64,000 nt of DNA from Devosia sp. (GTDB taxonomy: Bacteria > Pseudomonadota > Alphaproteobacteria > Rhizobiales > Devosiaceae), in contig NZ_JAQGJM010000036.1 in assembly GCF_028290625.1 (NCBI RefSeq), positions 1 to 64,000 on the forward strand, read 5' to 3'. Both the position numbers and the translations under genes were made by a program. The notes beneath the pieces are model-generated. The model had not been told where the DNA came from and made no database searches. It worked only from the letters and a program-made list of their open reading frames with translations. Positions 9,881 to 18,270 of this stretch are shown piece after piece. Numbering within the stretch: position 1 is the first letter of the stretch; the number at the start of each line of letters is the position of its first letter.

Positions 9881-10912
9881 ATGGCTTTTACCCCACGCGT
9901 CTTTTCGGGCATCAAACCCTCCGGCGATCTGCATCTGGGCAATTATCTCGGCGCCATTCGCCGCTTCGTGCCGCTGCAGGAAACCCATGAAACCCTCTAT
10001 TGCGTGGTCGATATGCACGCCATCACCGTGTGGCAGGACCCCGAAGACCTCAAGCGTTGGACCTATGAGATCGCCGCGGCCTATATCGCCTCCGGCCTCG
10101 ATCCCAGCAAATCGATCATCTTCAACCAGTCCCAGGTGATGGAGCATGCCGAGCTGAGCTGGATTTTCAACTGCGTCGCCCGCGTGGGTTGGATGGAGCG
10201 GATGACCCAGTTCAAGGACAAATCCGGCGAAAACAGCGAGAATGTTTCGCTGGGCCTGTTCGCTTATCCGTCGCTGATGGCCGCCGATATCCTGCTCTAT
10301 AAAACCACCGGCGTGCCGGTTGGGGATGACCAGAAGCAGCATCTGGAATTGACGCGCGATATCGCCAAGAAGTTTAATCACGATTTCCGCAAGCAGATCA
10401 AGGATTTGGGGTTCGACGAAGATTACTTCCCGATCACCGAAACGCTGGCCACTGGACCCGCCATGCGCGTGAAAAGCCTCAAGGACGGTGCGCGCAAGAT
10501 GAGCAAGTCGGACGCCTCCGACATGTCGACGATCTATATGATGGACGATGCCGATACGATCGCCAAGAAGATCAAGCGCGCCACCAGCGACGCCGCGCCG
10601 CTGCCGGAAACCGCCGATGGTCTCGCCGGCCGGGCCGAGGCCGAAAACCTCGTCGGCATCTTCGCCGCGCTCTCCAACCGCTCGGTCGATGACGTTCTCA
10701 TCGAGTTCGGCGGCAAGGGCTGGGGCGCGTTCAAGCCGGCACTGGCCGATCTGGCTGTCTCGGTGCTGGCGCCCATCGCGGGCGAGATGCAGCGTCTGGT
10801 CGGCGATCGCGGCGAGATGGATCGCATCCTGCGCGACGGCGCCGCGCGTGCTCGCGCCATTGCCCAACCCACAATGGACGAAGTTCGCCGCATCGTCGGC
10901 TTCATTCGGTAG
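9881..10912 (+). CDS. trpS: Tryptophanyl-tRNA synthetase
   Basis: This 343-residue class I aminoacyl-tRNA synthetase charges tRNA-Trp. The HIGH-type signature is SGDLHLGNYLG (about residues 14-24) and the KMSKS loop is RKMSKSD near residue 206. VVDMHAIT and the region around GVPVGDDQKQHLELTRD are typical of bacterial TrpRS. The start at 9881 fits the usual N-terminus, just before FSGIKPSG. It lies between murJ and a universal stress protein gene on the same strand, as remembered for other Hyphomicrobiales. Confidence 0.97.
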   Translation: MAFTPRVFSGIKPSGDLHLGNYLGAIRRFVPLQETHETLYCVVDMHAITVWQDPEDLKRWTYEIAAAYIASGLDPSKSIIFNQSQVMEHAELSWIFNCVARVGWMERMTQFKDKSGENSENVSLGLFAYPSLMAADILLYKTTGVPVGDDQKQHLELTRDIAKKFNHDFRKQIKDLGFDEDYFPITETLATGPAMRVKSLKDGARKMSKSDASDMSTIYMMDDADTIAKKIKRATSDAAPLPETADGLAGRAEAENLVGIFAALSNRSVDDVLIEFGGKGWGAFKPALADLAVSVLAPIAGEMQRLVGDRGEMDRILRDGAARARAIAQPTMDEVRRIVGFIR

Positions 10913-10921
10913 GAGTTTTCC

Positions 10922-11395
10922 GTGGTCGAACACAGCGAATACCGGCGCAAATTCCTTGTCGTCATCGACGAAACGCCCGAATGCGACCGCGCCCTGACCT
11001 TTGCGGCCTACCGCACCAAGCGCACCGGCGGCACGGTCGTGCTGATGAGCGTCGTGGAGCCCCCCGGCTTTGTCGGCCTGGGCGTCGAGGATGTGCTGCG
11101 CGCCGAGGCCGTCGAGGAGGCCGAACGCAATCTCGACGTGCGCCTAGCCCGTCTCAGGGACATCGGCGACATCAAGGTGGAATCGGTCATTCGAGAGGGT
11201 GACGCGGCCGAGCAGATCGAGCGGGTCATCGGCGAAGACCGCGATATTGCCATCCTGGCGCTCGCGGCCTCCGTCTCCGCCGACGGCCCCGGCCCACTGG
11301 TGCTGCATTTCGCCAACCGCGCCAACGCCTTGCCCATCCCACTCACCATCGTGCCCGGCCGCATGACCGATGAGGAAATCATCGCCATCTGCTAG
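10922..11395 (+). CDS. Universal stress protein (UspA family)
   Basis: A 157-residue single-domain Usp protein: an N-terminal strand FLVVIDETPECDRAL, the helix-strand segment GGTVVLMSVVEPPGF, and a C-terminal nucleotide-binding region resembling G-2X-G-9X-G(S/T) around DIAILALAASVSADGPGPL. Usp proteins bind ATP or other ligands during stress; the exact role here is not known. The GTG at 10922 lies 9 nt after the trpS stop and is preceded by GTAGGAG, a good ribosome-binding site, so it is co-transcribed with trpS. Confidence 0.9.
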   Translation: MVEHSEYRRKFLVVIDETPECDRALTFAAYRTKRTGGTVVLMSVVEPPGFVGLGVEDVLRAEAVEEAERNLDVRLARLRDIGDIKVESVIREGDAAEQIERVIGEDRDIAILALAASVSADGPGPLVLHFANRANALPIPLTIVPGRMTDEEIIAIC

Positions 11396-11432
11396 GCCGA
11401 ATCCCCCTTGCTTCCGCGCCCAAAAACACTAT

Positions 11433-11449
11433 TTTAGAAGCATTCTAAT
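11433..11449. promoter_or_regulatory. Putative Irr-box (iron control element) upstream of nfuA
   Basis: TTTAGAAGCATTCTAAT is a near-perfect palindrome (TTTAGAA-N3-TTCTAAt). It differs by one base from the ICE consensus I recall for Irr in Hyphomicrobiales. It lies 32 nt before the nfuA ATG, in the region where the promoter should be, so bound Irr would be expected to repress under iron limitation. This is a sequence match only. Confidence 0.65.
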
Positions 11450-11481
11450 TCTTACCGCGCCCTTGCCGCGAGGATACGTCC

Positions 11482-12051
11482 ATGTTCATTCAGACCGAAG
11501 CCACGCCCAATCCGGCGACCCTGAAGTTCCTGCCCGGCCGCGACGTGCTTGAAGGTGAACCGCGCGATTTCCGCAATCCGGAAGCCGCTGCCATCTCGCC
11601 GCTGGCGATGGGCCTGTTCGCCATTTCCGGCGTCAGTGGCGTGTTCTTGGGCTCCGATTTTATCTCGGTGACCAAGGACGACACCAATTGGGCCCATATC
11701 AAGCCCGCCATTTTGGGCGTCATCATGGACCATTTCCTCTCCGGCAAGCCGGTGATCATGGAAAACACCTCGGGCGTGGCCGAGGAAACCTATGGCGGCG
11801 AAGAATTCTTCGAACCCGAAGACAGCGAAACCGTCGAAGTGATCAAGGAATTGCTGTCGACGCGCGTCCGCCCAGCGGTGGCGATGGACGGCGGCGACAT
11901 CATCTTCAAGGGCTATAAGGAAGGCACCGTGTTCCTGCACATGCAGGGTGCATGTTCTGGTTGCCCCTCCTCGACCGCGACGCTCAAGAACGGCATCGAA
12001 AACCTGCTCCGCCATTTCGTCCCCGGCGTCGAAGCCGTGCAGCAGGTCTGA
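11482..12051 (+). CDS. NifU-family Fe-S cluster scaffold/carrier protein
   Basis: This 189-residue protein has an N-terminal Nfu_N domain (MFIQTEATPNPATLKFLPG) and a C-terminal NifU-like domain with the cluster-binding CxxC at Cys158 and Cys161 (GACSGCPSS). Such Nfu proteins carry [4Fe-4S] clusters to target enzymes. The ATG at 11482 follows GAGGATACGTCC, an acceptable ribosome-binding site. The iron-type palindrome upstream fits a role in iron-dependent metabolism. A strong terminator follows 30 nt after the stop, ending the mutS-to-nfuA strand block. Confidence 0.93.
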   Translation: MFIQTEATPNPATLKFLPGRDVLEGEPRDFRNPEAAAISPLAMGLFAISGVSGVFLGSDFISVTKDDTNWAHIKPAILGVIMDHFLSGKPVIMENTSGVAEETYGGEEFFEPEDSETVEVIKELLSTRVRPAVAMDGGDIIFKGYKEGTVFLHMQGACSGCPSSTATLKNGIENLLRHFVPGVEAVQQV

Positions 12052-12083
12052 TCGCCTCATCTGCCACGTCATCGCCATGCTAC

Positions 12084-12111
12084 AAAAGCCCGGATCGCTC
12101 CGGGCTTTTTT
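12084..12111 (+). terminator. Rho-independent terminator after the nifU-like gene
   Basis: The perfect stem AAAGCCCGGA/TCCGGGCTTT with a TCGC loop runs into a six-T tract. It ends the upstream gene's transcript. Confidence 0.92.
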
Positions 12112-12126
12112 GCTTTGTCTCGCTCT

Positions 12127-12220
12127 CACCCACCCACTGATCTTCCCGCGGACTTGATCCGCGGGCCACTCTCAACACGGCACAAGCGGAAAGTGATCCC
12201 CGGATCAAGTCCGGGGACAG
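12127..12220. repeat. Dispersed palindromic repeat, family B copy 1
   Basis: Two inverted arms, each a hairpin (CCCGCGGA-CTTGA-TCCGCGGG at the left, CCCCGGATCAAGTCCGGGG at the right), are separated by about 35 nt. Related copies are at 38315 and 55733. It fills part of the gap between the convergent nifU-like and acetamidase genes. Confidence 0.85.
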
Positions 12221-12223
12221 ATC

Positions 12224-12277
12224 GTGGGTGTGGCTGCGGCTGTGGCTGTCTGCGCGTGGGTGTGGCTGTGACTGTAG
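12224..12277. repeat. Degenerate GTGTGGCTG-type simple repeat
   Basis: A low-complexity stretch repeats variants of TGTGGCTG and GCGTGGG four to five times between a family B palindrome and the 3' end of the acetamidase gene. No coding potential is evident. Confidence 0.6.
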
Positions 12278-12299
12278 ATATGGATGCAGCCGAGCTAAG

Positions 12300-13211
12300 C
12301 TAAACTGAGCGTGGCGGCAGCCACTTCTTCTCGACCTTGCACACCATCGTATAGGCCGGATCGAACACATTGCCGACTTCGTAGCGCACCACCTGCCCTA
12401 GCAGATGGCTCACCGCCGTGGCGCTCAGCCCATAATCGGCCACCAGCCAGTCCATCATTTCGGTCGTCGCATGCTGTAGCGCCTGTTCGAGCGGGCGTGC
12501 ATTGCCCACGGTGAAGATCGCATCGGCCGTCTCGCCGCGCGGCCAGACCTGCTTGCGCGCCTTGACCACGCTCAGCCGCACTTCGACCTCGAACGCCGTC
12601 TCCACCCCGTTGCCGACGATCTCGCCATCGCCCTGGATGGCGTGGCAATCGCCGAGGAAAAACAGCGCACCGGGCACCGCCACCGGAAACCACACAGTCG
12701 TGCCCGGCCCAAAGCCGCGGTAATCCATATTGCCGCCGTTCTCGGCGCTGGTGGCGGTCGAAAATGCCTGCCCCAGTTTTGGCGCCACCCCGAAGCAGCC
12801 AATCATTGGCTCCAGCGGCAACACCAGATGCTCGAGTCCGGCCACCGGCTGCTCCAGCCGCGCCGTGCCGTTCTCGATAATCCATTGCACCCGATCCGGC
12901 GATGGCAAAGTCCGCACGCGTTCCGGATCGACCACGTTCCCGGCCAGTACCGCGCGGGTCCAGCCGCGGTCCCGGATCGGCGTCATCCGTACGATCTTGA
13001 CGCACAGCGCATCGCCCGGCTGCGCGCCGGCAACAAAAATCGGCCCGTTCATCGGATTGGGACCGTGGGCGCGGCTGATCCCGTCCTTGTCGAGCCCGGC
13101 CGCGTCCAGCGTCTGCGTGACCACGCTGTCGCCATCCGCAATGGTCAAGGCCGCCGGCAGCGTCCCCAGCACATTGTGCCATACGCTGGGTTCCAGCCGA
13201 TGCAAGGTCAT
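12300..13211 (-). CDS. Acetamidase/formamidase family protein
   Basis: A 303-residue protein of the FmdA_AmdA family, amidases that release ammonia from short amides. Visible family features include GDSVVTQTLDAAG near residue 28, a NPMNGPIFVAGAQPGD segment near 52, NGGNMDYRGFGPGTTVWFPV near 155, and FFLGDCHAIQGDGEI near 180, whose Asp, Cys and His are typical of the active-site region. The start ATG at 13211 lies 4 nt upstream-strand of the corC stop region at 13215, so it is probably the last gene of the phoH-ybeY-corC transcript. Substrate is not known. Confidence 0.88.
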   Translation of the reverse strand: MTLHRLEPSVWHNVLGTLPAALTIADGDSVVTQTLDAAGLDKDGISRAHGPNPMNGPIFVAGAQPGDALCVKIVRMTPIRDRGWTRAVLAGNVVDPERVRTLPSPDRVQWIIENGTARLEQPVAGLEHLVLPLEPMIGCFGVAPKLGQAFSTATSAENGGNMDYRGFGPGTTVWFPVAVPGALFFLGDCHAIQGDGEIVGNGVETAFEVEVRLSVVKARKQVWPRGETADAIFTVGNARPLEQALQHATTEMMDWLVADYGLSATAVSHLLGQVVRYEVGNVFDPAYTMVCKVEKKWLPPRSV

Positions 13212-13214
13212 GGT

Positions 13215-14243
13215 CTACTCCGCTGCCGCCGCTTTTTCGCTGTCGCTGCGCTGGTCGGTGATTGCCAGCGTTTCGGTTACGCCCGACTTACGGCGAATGC
13301 GCAGCCGCTTGATGCGCCGGCTATCGGCCGCCAGCACTTCGAATTCAAAACCCTCGAGCCGCGTCACCTTTTCGCCGCGCTTGGGCACATGGCCAGCCAG
13401 ATCGAACACCAGCCCGCCAATCGTGTCGACCTCGTCGCCAAATTCGCCCGGATCGAAATCCGGCCCGATCAGCGTGCGCACATCGCTGAGCTCGGCCCGT
13501 GCATCAGCGATATAGGTATCGGCGCCCACCTTGCGGATCAACGCCGCTTCCAGCTCGTCGTGCTCGTCCTCGATATCGCCGACCACGGCCTCCAGCAGGT
13601 CTTCGATGGTCACGAGCCCATCGGTGCCGCCATATTCATCCACCACGATCGCCATATGCACGCGCGATGCGCGCATCGATTGCAGCAGATCCCCCACCGG
13701 CATGGTGGTGGGCACGAACATAGCCGTGCGCAGCAGGTCGAGCCTGTTGATTTTCTGTTTCAGCGCCGCCGACACCAGCTTGACCGGAATGTCCTTGCTC
13801 GGATCGGTCACCGGCTCGGTGATGCGTTGCAGTGCGTCCTTGACGTGGATGAAGCCGATAATGTTATCCAGCCCGTCCTCGTAGATCGGCATGCGCGAAT
13901 GCCCGACCTGGCGGAACTTCCCCAGCAGAGCGCCTAGGTTAATATCAATACCGGCTGCCTGTATGTCGCTCCGCTCCACCATCACGTCGGCAACCGACAC
14001 GTTGGAGAGCTTGAGCACGTTCTGCAGGATGGTCCGCTCGCTCTCCGAAAAATCGGCGGCTTCGGCGCTCCCCTGCTCGTCGAGGGCCACCTGCAGGTCG
14101 TCGCGCAACGAGACCGTGCCGCGGGCCAGCATGGCGCGGAAGCGGTTCCAGATCGATTGCCCCCGCGCTGGCGCGGAGGCGGGACTAGAAGGAGGCTCGG
14201 GATTTTCGGGTGCGCGCGGCACCATACTGTCGCTGTCGTTCAT
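13215..14243 (-). CDS. CorC/HlyC-type CBS-domain protein
   Basis: A 342-residue protein with two CBS domains (about residues 85-210, with VMVERSDIQA and the second repeat around FVPTTMPVGDLLQSM) and a C-terminal CorC_HlyC domain (about 245-330, VDTIGGLVFDLAGHVPKRGE). There are no transmembrane segments, so it matches the short soluble CorC/HlyC class, linked to magnesium/cobalt efflux or ion homeostasis, rather than the membrane CNNM class. The acidic DEYGGTDGLVTIEDLLE motif is typical. It follows ybeY by 48 nt, the usual order in this order of bacteria. Confidence 0.92.
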   Translation of the reverse strand: MNDSDSMVPRAPENPEPPSSPASAPARGQSIWNRFRAMLARGTVSLRDDLQVALDEQGSAEAADFSESERTILQNVLKLSNVSVADVMVERSDIQAAGIDINLGALLGKFRQVGHSRMPIYEDGLDNIIGFIHVKDALQRITEPVTDPSKDIPVKLVSAALKQKINRLDLLRTAMFVPTTMPVGDLLQSMRASRVHMAIVVDEYGGTDGLVTIEDLLEAVVGDIEDEHDELEAALIRKVGADTYIADARAELSDVRTLIGPDFDPGEFGDEVDTIGGLVFDLAGHVPKRGEKVTRLEGFEFEVLAADSRRIKRLRIRRKSGVTETLAITDQRSDSEKAAAAE

Positions 14244-14291
14244 GGTTCCACGCCGCCAGAGGCAGCTTTTCTATCAGAAAATCGGGCGGTC

Positions 14292-14765
14292 TTAGTCCGC
14301 ATAAGGGTCTTCCACCCCCAGCTTAGCCAATATCTGGGTTTCGAGGCTCTCCATTTGAAGGGCCTCTTCGTCGTTCATATGATCATAACCCAGTATATGC
14401 AGAAAGCCATGCACCACCAAATGGGTAAAGTGGTCGGCAAAACTCTTGTCCAGATCGGCCGCTTCGCGCTCCAGCGTTTCGCGCGCTAGCGTGATATCGC
14501 CCAGGATGCCCACGACCGGTCCAAACGGTTCGATCTGGGGAAAGCTCAACACATTGGTCGAGCTATCCTTGCCGCGCCATTGCTTGTTGAGCTCGTGCTG
14601 CTCTTCGTCATTGGTGAGCAGGATCGACAGTTCCGCCGCGCCCTTGACCTTGGCCTTGCTCTGCTTGAGCGCTTCCAGCACGGCGCGCTCGGCCAGAGGA
14701 TCGAGATCCTCCGGCCAGGCTTCATCGTTGCGGATGACGGCGATATCGAGCGGCGAAGCGGTCAG
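14292..14765 (-). CDS. ybeY: Endoribonuclease YbeY (16S rRNA maturation)
   Basis: YbeY is a zinc metalloendoribonuclease needed for 16S rRNA 3'-end maturation and ribosome quality control. The zinc site is VVHGFLHILGYDHMND with His119, His123 and His129 (numbered from the chosen start). No ATG, GTG or TTG occurs in frame between the phoH stop and the first conserved residues; the only sensible start is CTG at 14765-14763, which overlaps the phoH TGA in a CTGA junction. That gives 157 residues, the normal family length. The alternative ATG far upstream at 15137 would overlap phoH by about 370 nt and is rejected. Confidence 0.93.
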   Translation of the reverse strand: MTASPLDIAVIRNDEAWPEDLDPLAERAVLEALKQSKAKVKGAAELSILLTNDEEQHELNKQWRGKDSSTNVLSFPQIEPFGPVVGILGDITLARETLEREAADLDKSFADHFTHLVVHGFLHILGYDHMNDEEALQMESLETQILAKLGVEDPYAD

Positions 14766-15805
14766 CGCGCCACTCCCTCGGTGAGTTTTTCTTTCACCTT
14801 GCGGGCGGTATCGGCCTCGTAGGCGCGCACGATGCGCCCAACCAGAGCGTGGCGCACCACGTCCTTGTCGTTGAAGCGGCTGATATGCACGCCCTCGACG
14901 CCGTCGAGCAAATCCACGGCTTCCACCAGCCCGGATTTCTCGCCGCGCGGCAGATCGACCTGGGTCGGATCGCCGGTAACGATCATTTTCGAGTTCTCGC
15001 CCAACCGGGTCAAAAACATCTTCATCTGCATTGAGGTGGTGTTTTGCGCCTCGTCGAGGATGACGACGGCATTGGCGAGCGTACGGCCGCGCATGAAGGC
15101 CAGCGGCGCGACTTCGATAATGCCTGAGGTCAGGCACCGCTCGACGTTTTCCGGCTTCATCATGTCGTAAAGCGCGTCATAGAGTGGGCGCAGGTAAGGA
15201 TCGACCTTTTCCTTCATGTCACCCGGCAGGAAGCCTAGGCGCTCGCCGGCTTCGACAGCCGGGCGCGACAGGATGATGCGATTGATATCGCCGCGTTCGA
15301 GCAGGCTGGCGGCATGCGCCACCGCCAGGTAGGTTTTGCCGGTACCGGCCGGGCCCACTCCGAACACCAGTTCGGAGCGCTCCATCGACCGCATATAGGC
15401 GTCCTGCGCCGGCGTGCGGGCCACCACGGTGGATTTGCGCGTGGCGATCTGGGCCATGCGCACCTTGCCCTTGCGCTCCAGCGTCGGCAGGGTGAGCTGG
15501 CTGTCTTCGGTCTCGATCATGCGGATGACACCATCGACGTCGGAAATCTCAACCGATCGGCCTTCTTCCAAGACGCCATAAAGCGATTCCAGCACGCGGC
15601 GCGCCTGGTCGACGCTGCTTGCAGCGCCTTTGATCAGCACATGATTGCCGCGCGGGGTTGCCGAAACCTTCAGCCGCTGTTCGATCAAGGCCAGGTTCTG
15701 GTCGAAATCGCCGTACAACTGGGCGGCGAGCCGATTGTCTTCAAAAGCGAGTTCAAGTTGGGATGCGAGTGCGTTGTCTGCGGTCGGGGACAAATGCCTG
15801 CTCAA
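14762..15805 (-). CDS. PhoH-like ATPase
   Basis: A PhoH-family P-loop ATPase of about 347 residues, often linked to RNA metabolism because of its pairing with ybeY. It has an N-terminal KH-like region (LIEQRLKVSATPRGNHVLIKG), Walker A GVGPAGTGKTYLAVAHA, and Walker B AVVILDEAQNTT. The start is uncertain. Conserved sequence begins around LELAFEDNRLAAQLYG, and the nearest starts are TTG at 15805 (GGAG 10 nt upstream) and TTG at 15793. The open frame extends further upstream without family similarity. It ends in a CTGA overlap with ybeY. Confidence 0.92.
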   Translation of the reverse strand: MSRHLSPTADNALASQLELAFEDNRLAAQLYGDFDQNLALIEQRLKVSATPRGNHVLIKGAASSVDQARRVLESLYGVLEEGRSVEISDVDGVIRMIETEDSQLTLPTLERKGKVRMAQIATRKSTVVARTPAQDAYMRSMERSELVFGVGPAGTGKTYLAVAHAASLLERGDINRIILSRPAVEAGERLGFLPGDMKEKVDPYLRPLYDALYDMMKPENVERCLTSGIIEVAPLAFMRGRTLANAVVILDEAQNTTSMQMKMFLTRLGENSKMIVTGDPTQVDLPRGEKSGLVEAVDLLDGVEGVHISRFNDKDVVRHALVGRIVRAYEADTARKVKEKLTEGVAR

Positions 15806-15935
15806 ACTGGAATGGCTCCACGATGACGTGGCGCGGGTTGCCCCGCGCTCGGGGGAACACGGTGCGGGCTTGCACCGCGTCAGACTCAAGAGGCTAGGCG
15901 GATTTGCGTTCCATGTCTGTAGCAATATTGTGACG

Positions 15936-15993
15936 CTCCAGCCCGGCCGCAAGGCGGCAAAATCGCTCCAGTTGAGCGATTTTAGGGCTGGAG
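15936..15993. other. Compact three-way-junction inverted-repeat element
   Basis: A 9-bp closing stem (CTCCAGCCC/GGGCTGGAG) encloses two perfect hairpins. One is GCCGC-AAG-GCGGC (5 bp) and the other AAAATCGCTC-CAGTT-GAGCGATTTT (10 bp). The hairpins abut and single bases join them to the closing stem. It lies about 130 nt upstream of phoH and 100 nt upstream of the divergent methyltransferase gene. It is symmetric, so the strand is unresolved. Confidence 0.7.
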
Positions 15994-16093
15994 GCCATGA
16001 GAGCTATGCTCGAATGACCCGGCGGCGACAACTAGCCGGGGCCAATCAGGCTAGGCTTGACACCGAGAGACCATTTGTAACAATAAGTGTTAC

Positions 16094-16780
16094 ATGAGTA
16101 ACGACGACGCTTTGCCCGCCGCAAACGCCTTCAATGCCGGCCATGCACGATCTTACGCCGAAGGCCCGCCCCGCCAGGTTCCGGGCTTTGCCGGCCTGCA
16201 GCGAATGACCTCGATGCTGCTGGCCGAGCGCGTCTCTGCCGAGGGTAAAGTGCTGGTACTGGGGGCAGGGGGCGGCCTGGAATTAAAGACCCTCGCCGAC
16301 GATCACCCCGCTTGGACCTTTGTGGGCGTCGACCCCTCGGCCGACATGCTTGCGATGGCCGCTCAAATCGTTGAGCCGCATGCTGACCGCATCCACCTGC
16401 AGCAGGGCTATATCGACTCCGCCCCGATCGGCCCATTCGACGGCGCAACTTGCCTGCTGACGCTGCATTTCGTGCCTCGGGACCAGCGTCTCCACACCCT
16501 ACGTGAAGTCCATCGCCGCCTGCTGCCCGGCTCGCCGTTCGTGGTCGCCCACATCAGTTTTCCGCAAACCGAGCCCGAGCGCTCCCTCTGGATCGCCCGC
16601 CACGTCGCCTTCGGGAGCACCGACCCCGCCAATGTGGAAAGCGCCAAACAGGCGATCGGCACCAGGCTCTCCATCCTGTCGCCCGAGGACGATGAAGCCC
16701 TGCTCCGCGAGGCCGGATTTTCCGATGTCAGCCTGTTCTATGCCGGCCTGAGTTTCAAAGGCTGGGTGGCCTACGCTTAG
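16094..16780 (+). CDS. Class I SAM-dependent methyltransferase
   Basis: A 228-residue Rossmann-fold methyltransferase. The SAM-binding motif I is VLVLGAGGGLELKTLA (about residues 53-68), followed by FVGVDPSADMLAMA (acidic loop) and a motif IV-like FDGATCLLTLHFVPRDQ. The C-terminal part resembles small-molecule or biosynthetic methyltransferases, and the substrate cannot be told. It is divergent from phoH and convergent with miaB, overlapping the miaB stop by 3 nt (shared TTAG), so it is isolated in its own short transcript. Confidence 0.87.
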   Translation: MSNDDALPAANAFNAGHARSYAEGPPRQVPGFAGLQRMTSMLLAERVSAEGKVLVLGAGGGLELKTLADDHPAWTFVGVDPSADMLAMAAQIVEPHADRIHLQQGYIDSAPIGPFDGATCLLTLHFVPRDQRLHTLREVHRRLLPGSPFVVAHISFPQTEPERSLWIARHVAFGSTDPANVESAKQAIGTRLSILSPEDDEALLREAGFSDVSLFYAGLSFKGWVAYA

Positions 16781-18174
16781 GCCGCCTGCGCCACTTTGAG
16801 CCGTCCCACCAGCGAATTGGTGCTGGTGCCGACGATCTCCACCTGATGGATCGCGCCGATCAGGTCCGGGCTCCCGTCCAGATGCACCGCCTGCAGGTAA
16901 GGTGAGCGTCCGCCGACCTGACCAGGCATCCGCCCGGGCCGCTCGATCAGCACCGGCATGGTCTTGCCGACGCAGGCGGCATGGAATGCCGTGGTCTGCG
17001 CATTGACCAGGTCCTGCAGCCGATGCAGCCGCTCGGTCTTGACCTCTTCGGCGATCTGGCCGCCCAGGTTCGCGCCCGGCGTGCCGGGGCGGGTGGAATA
17101 TTTGAATGAATAGGCCGACGCGTAACCCACCTCGCGGATAATGCTCAGCGTGGCCTCGAAATCCTGATCCGTCTCGCCCGGAAACCCGACGATGAAATCG
17201 CCCGATAGCGCCATGTCCGGCCGCGCGGTCTTTATCCGCTCGATGGTGCGTAGATACTCGGCGGCCGTATGCCGCCGGTTCATTGCCTTGAGCATGGTGT
17301 CGGAGCCCGACTGTACCGGCAGGTGCAGATAGGGCATCAGGATATCGAGGTCGCGGTGCGCGGCGATCAGCGCATCGTCCATGTCGCGCGGGTGGCTGGT
17401 GGTGTAGCGCACGCGTTCCAGCCCGGCGATATCGGCCAAGAGGAAGGCCAGCTCGCCCAGCCCGACCGTGCGGCCGGTGGCGTCCAGCCCGTGATAGGCA
17501 TTCACATTCTGCCCCAGCAGCGTGATTTCCTTGACCCCTGCGGCGACTAAATTGCGCGCTTCTGTTAGCACTTGGTTAACCGGACGGGACACTTCCGAGC
17601 CGCGCGTATAGGGCACGACACAGAACGAGCAGAACTTGTCGCAGCCTTCCTGCACCGTCAGGAACGCCGTCAGCCCGCGCTTGATGGTGACTTCCTTGGA
17701 AGCCGCCGGCAGGTGCTCGAATTTGTCCTCTTCGGGATAATCGGTATCCACCACTGCCCGCTTTTGGCTGGGATGCAGGCTCCGGCGTGATGTGGCTTCG
17801 CTCAGCATCTCGGGCAGCCGATGATAGCTCTGCGGCCCGAACACCATGTCGACCACCGGCGCACGCCGGGCGATTTCCTCGCCCTCAGCCTGCGCCACGC
17901 AACCCGCGACCCCGATCATCAGGTCAGCCCCGGCAGCGCGCCGCAGATTTTGCAGTTCCTGCATCCGTCCGAGCTCGGAAAACACCTTTTCCGAGGCCTT
18001 TTCGCGGATATGGCAGGTGTTGAGCAGCACCAGGTCGGCGTTCATGATGTCGCCGGTCGGCTCATAGCCGTGCGGCGCCAGGGCGTCGGCCATGCGGTCG
18101 CTGTCATAGACGTTCATCTGGCACCCGTAGGTCTTGATGAACAGCTTCTTGGTATTGGCGATAATCTCGGTCAT
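16777..18174 (-). CDS. miaB: tRNA-2-methylthio-N6-dimethylallyladenosine synthase MiaB
   Basis: MiaB is a radical-SAM methylthiotransferase that converts i6A37 to ms2i6A37 in tRNAs reading U-starting codons. The 465-residue protein has the N-terminal cluster cysteines (KTYGCQMNVYDSDRM, LLNTCHIREKASEK, VAGCVAQAEGEE), the radical-SAM motif GCDKFCSFCVVPYTRG near residue 178, and a C-terminal TRAM domain ending IVGTSTNSLVGRLKV. In relatives miaB normally lies just upstream of phoH; here a methyltransferase gene on the other strand separates them. Confidence 0.97.
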   Translation of the reverse strand: MTEIIANTKKLFIKTYGCQMNVYDSDRMADALAPHGYEPTGDIMNADLVLLNTCHIREKASEKVFSELGRMQELQNLRRAAGADLMIGVAGCVAQAEGEEIARRAPVVDMVFGPQSYHRLPEMLSEATSRRSLHPSQKRAVVDTDYPEEDKFEHLPAASKEVTIKRGLTAFLTVQEGCDKFCSFCVVPYTRGSEVSRPVNQVLTEARNLVAAGVKEITLLGQNVNAYHGLDATGRTVGLGELAFLLADIAGLERVRYTTSHPRDMDDALIAAHRDLDILMPYLHLPVQSGSDTMLKAMNRRHTAAEYLRTIERIKTARPDMALSGDFIVGFPGETDQDFEATLSIIREVGYASAYSFKYSTRPGTPGANLGGQIAEEVKTERLHRLQDLVNAQTTAFHAACVGKTMPVLIERPGRMPGQVGGRSPYLQAVHLDGSPDLIGAIHQVEIVGTSTNSLVGRLKVAQAA

Positions 18175-18270
18175 GGCCGCTCTTTACCAGAGACTCCCGG
18201 CGGCCGCAAAGCTTGGCGCAACCTTGCCGGCGCTGCCCCGTTGACCAAGGGACAGCCAAAGGAGGTCATC

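Noticed and set aside
15805..15952. N-terminal extension of PhoH or a frameshift near its start
   Set aside because: The upstream codons show no PhoH similarity, and the reading frame of the conserved region is intact from the TTG starts, so no frameshift is needed.
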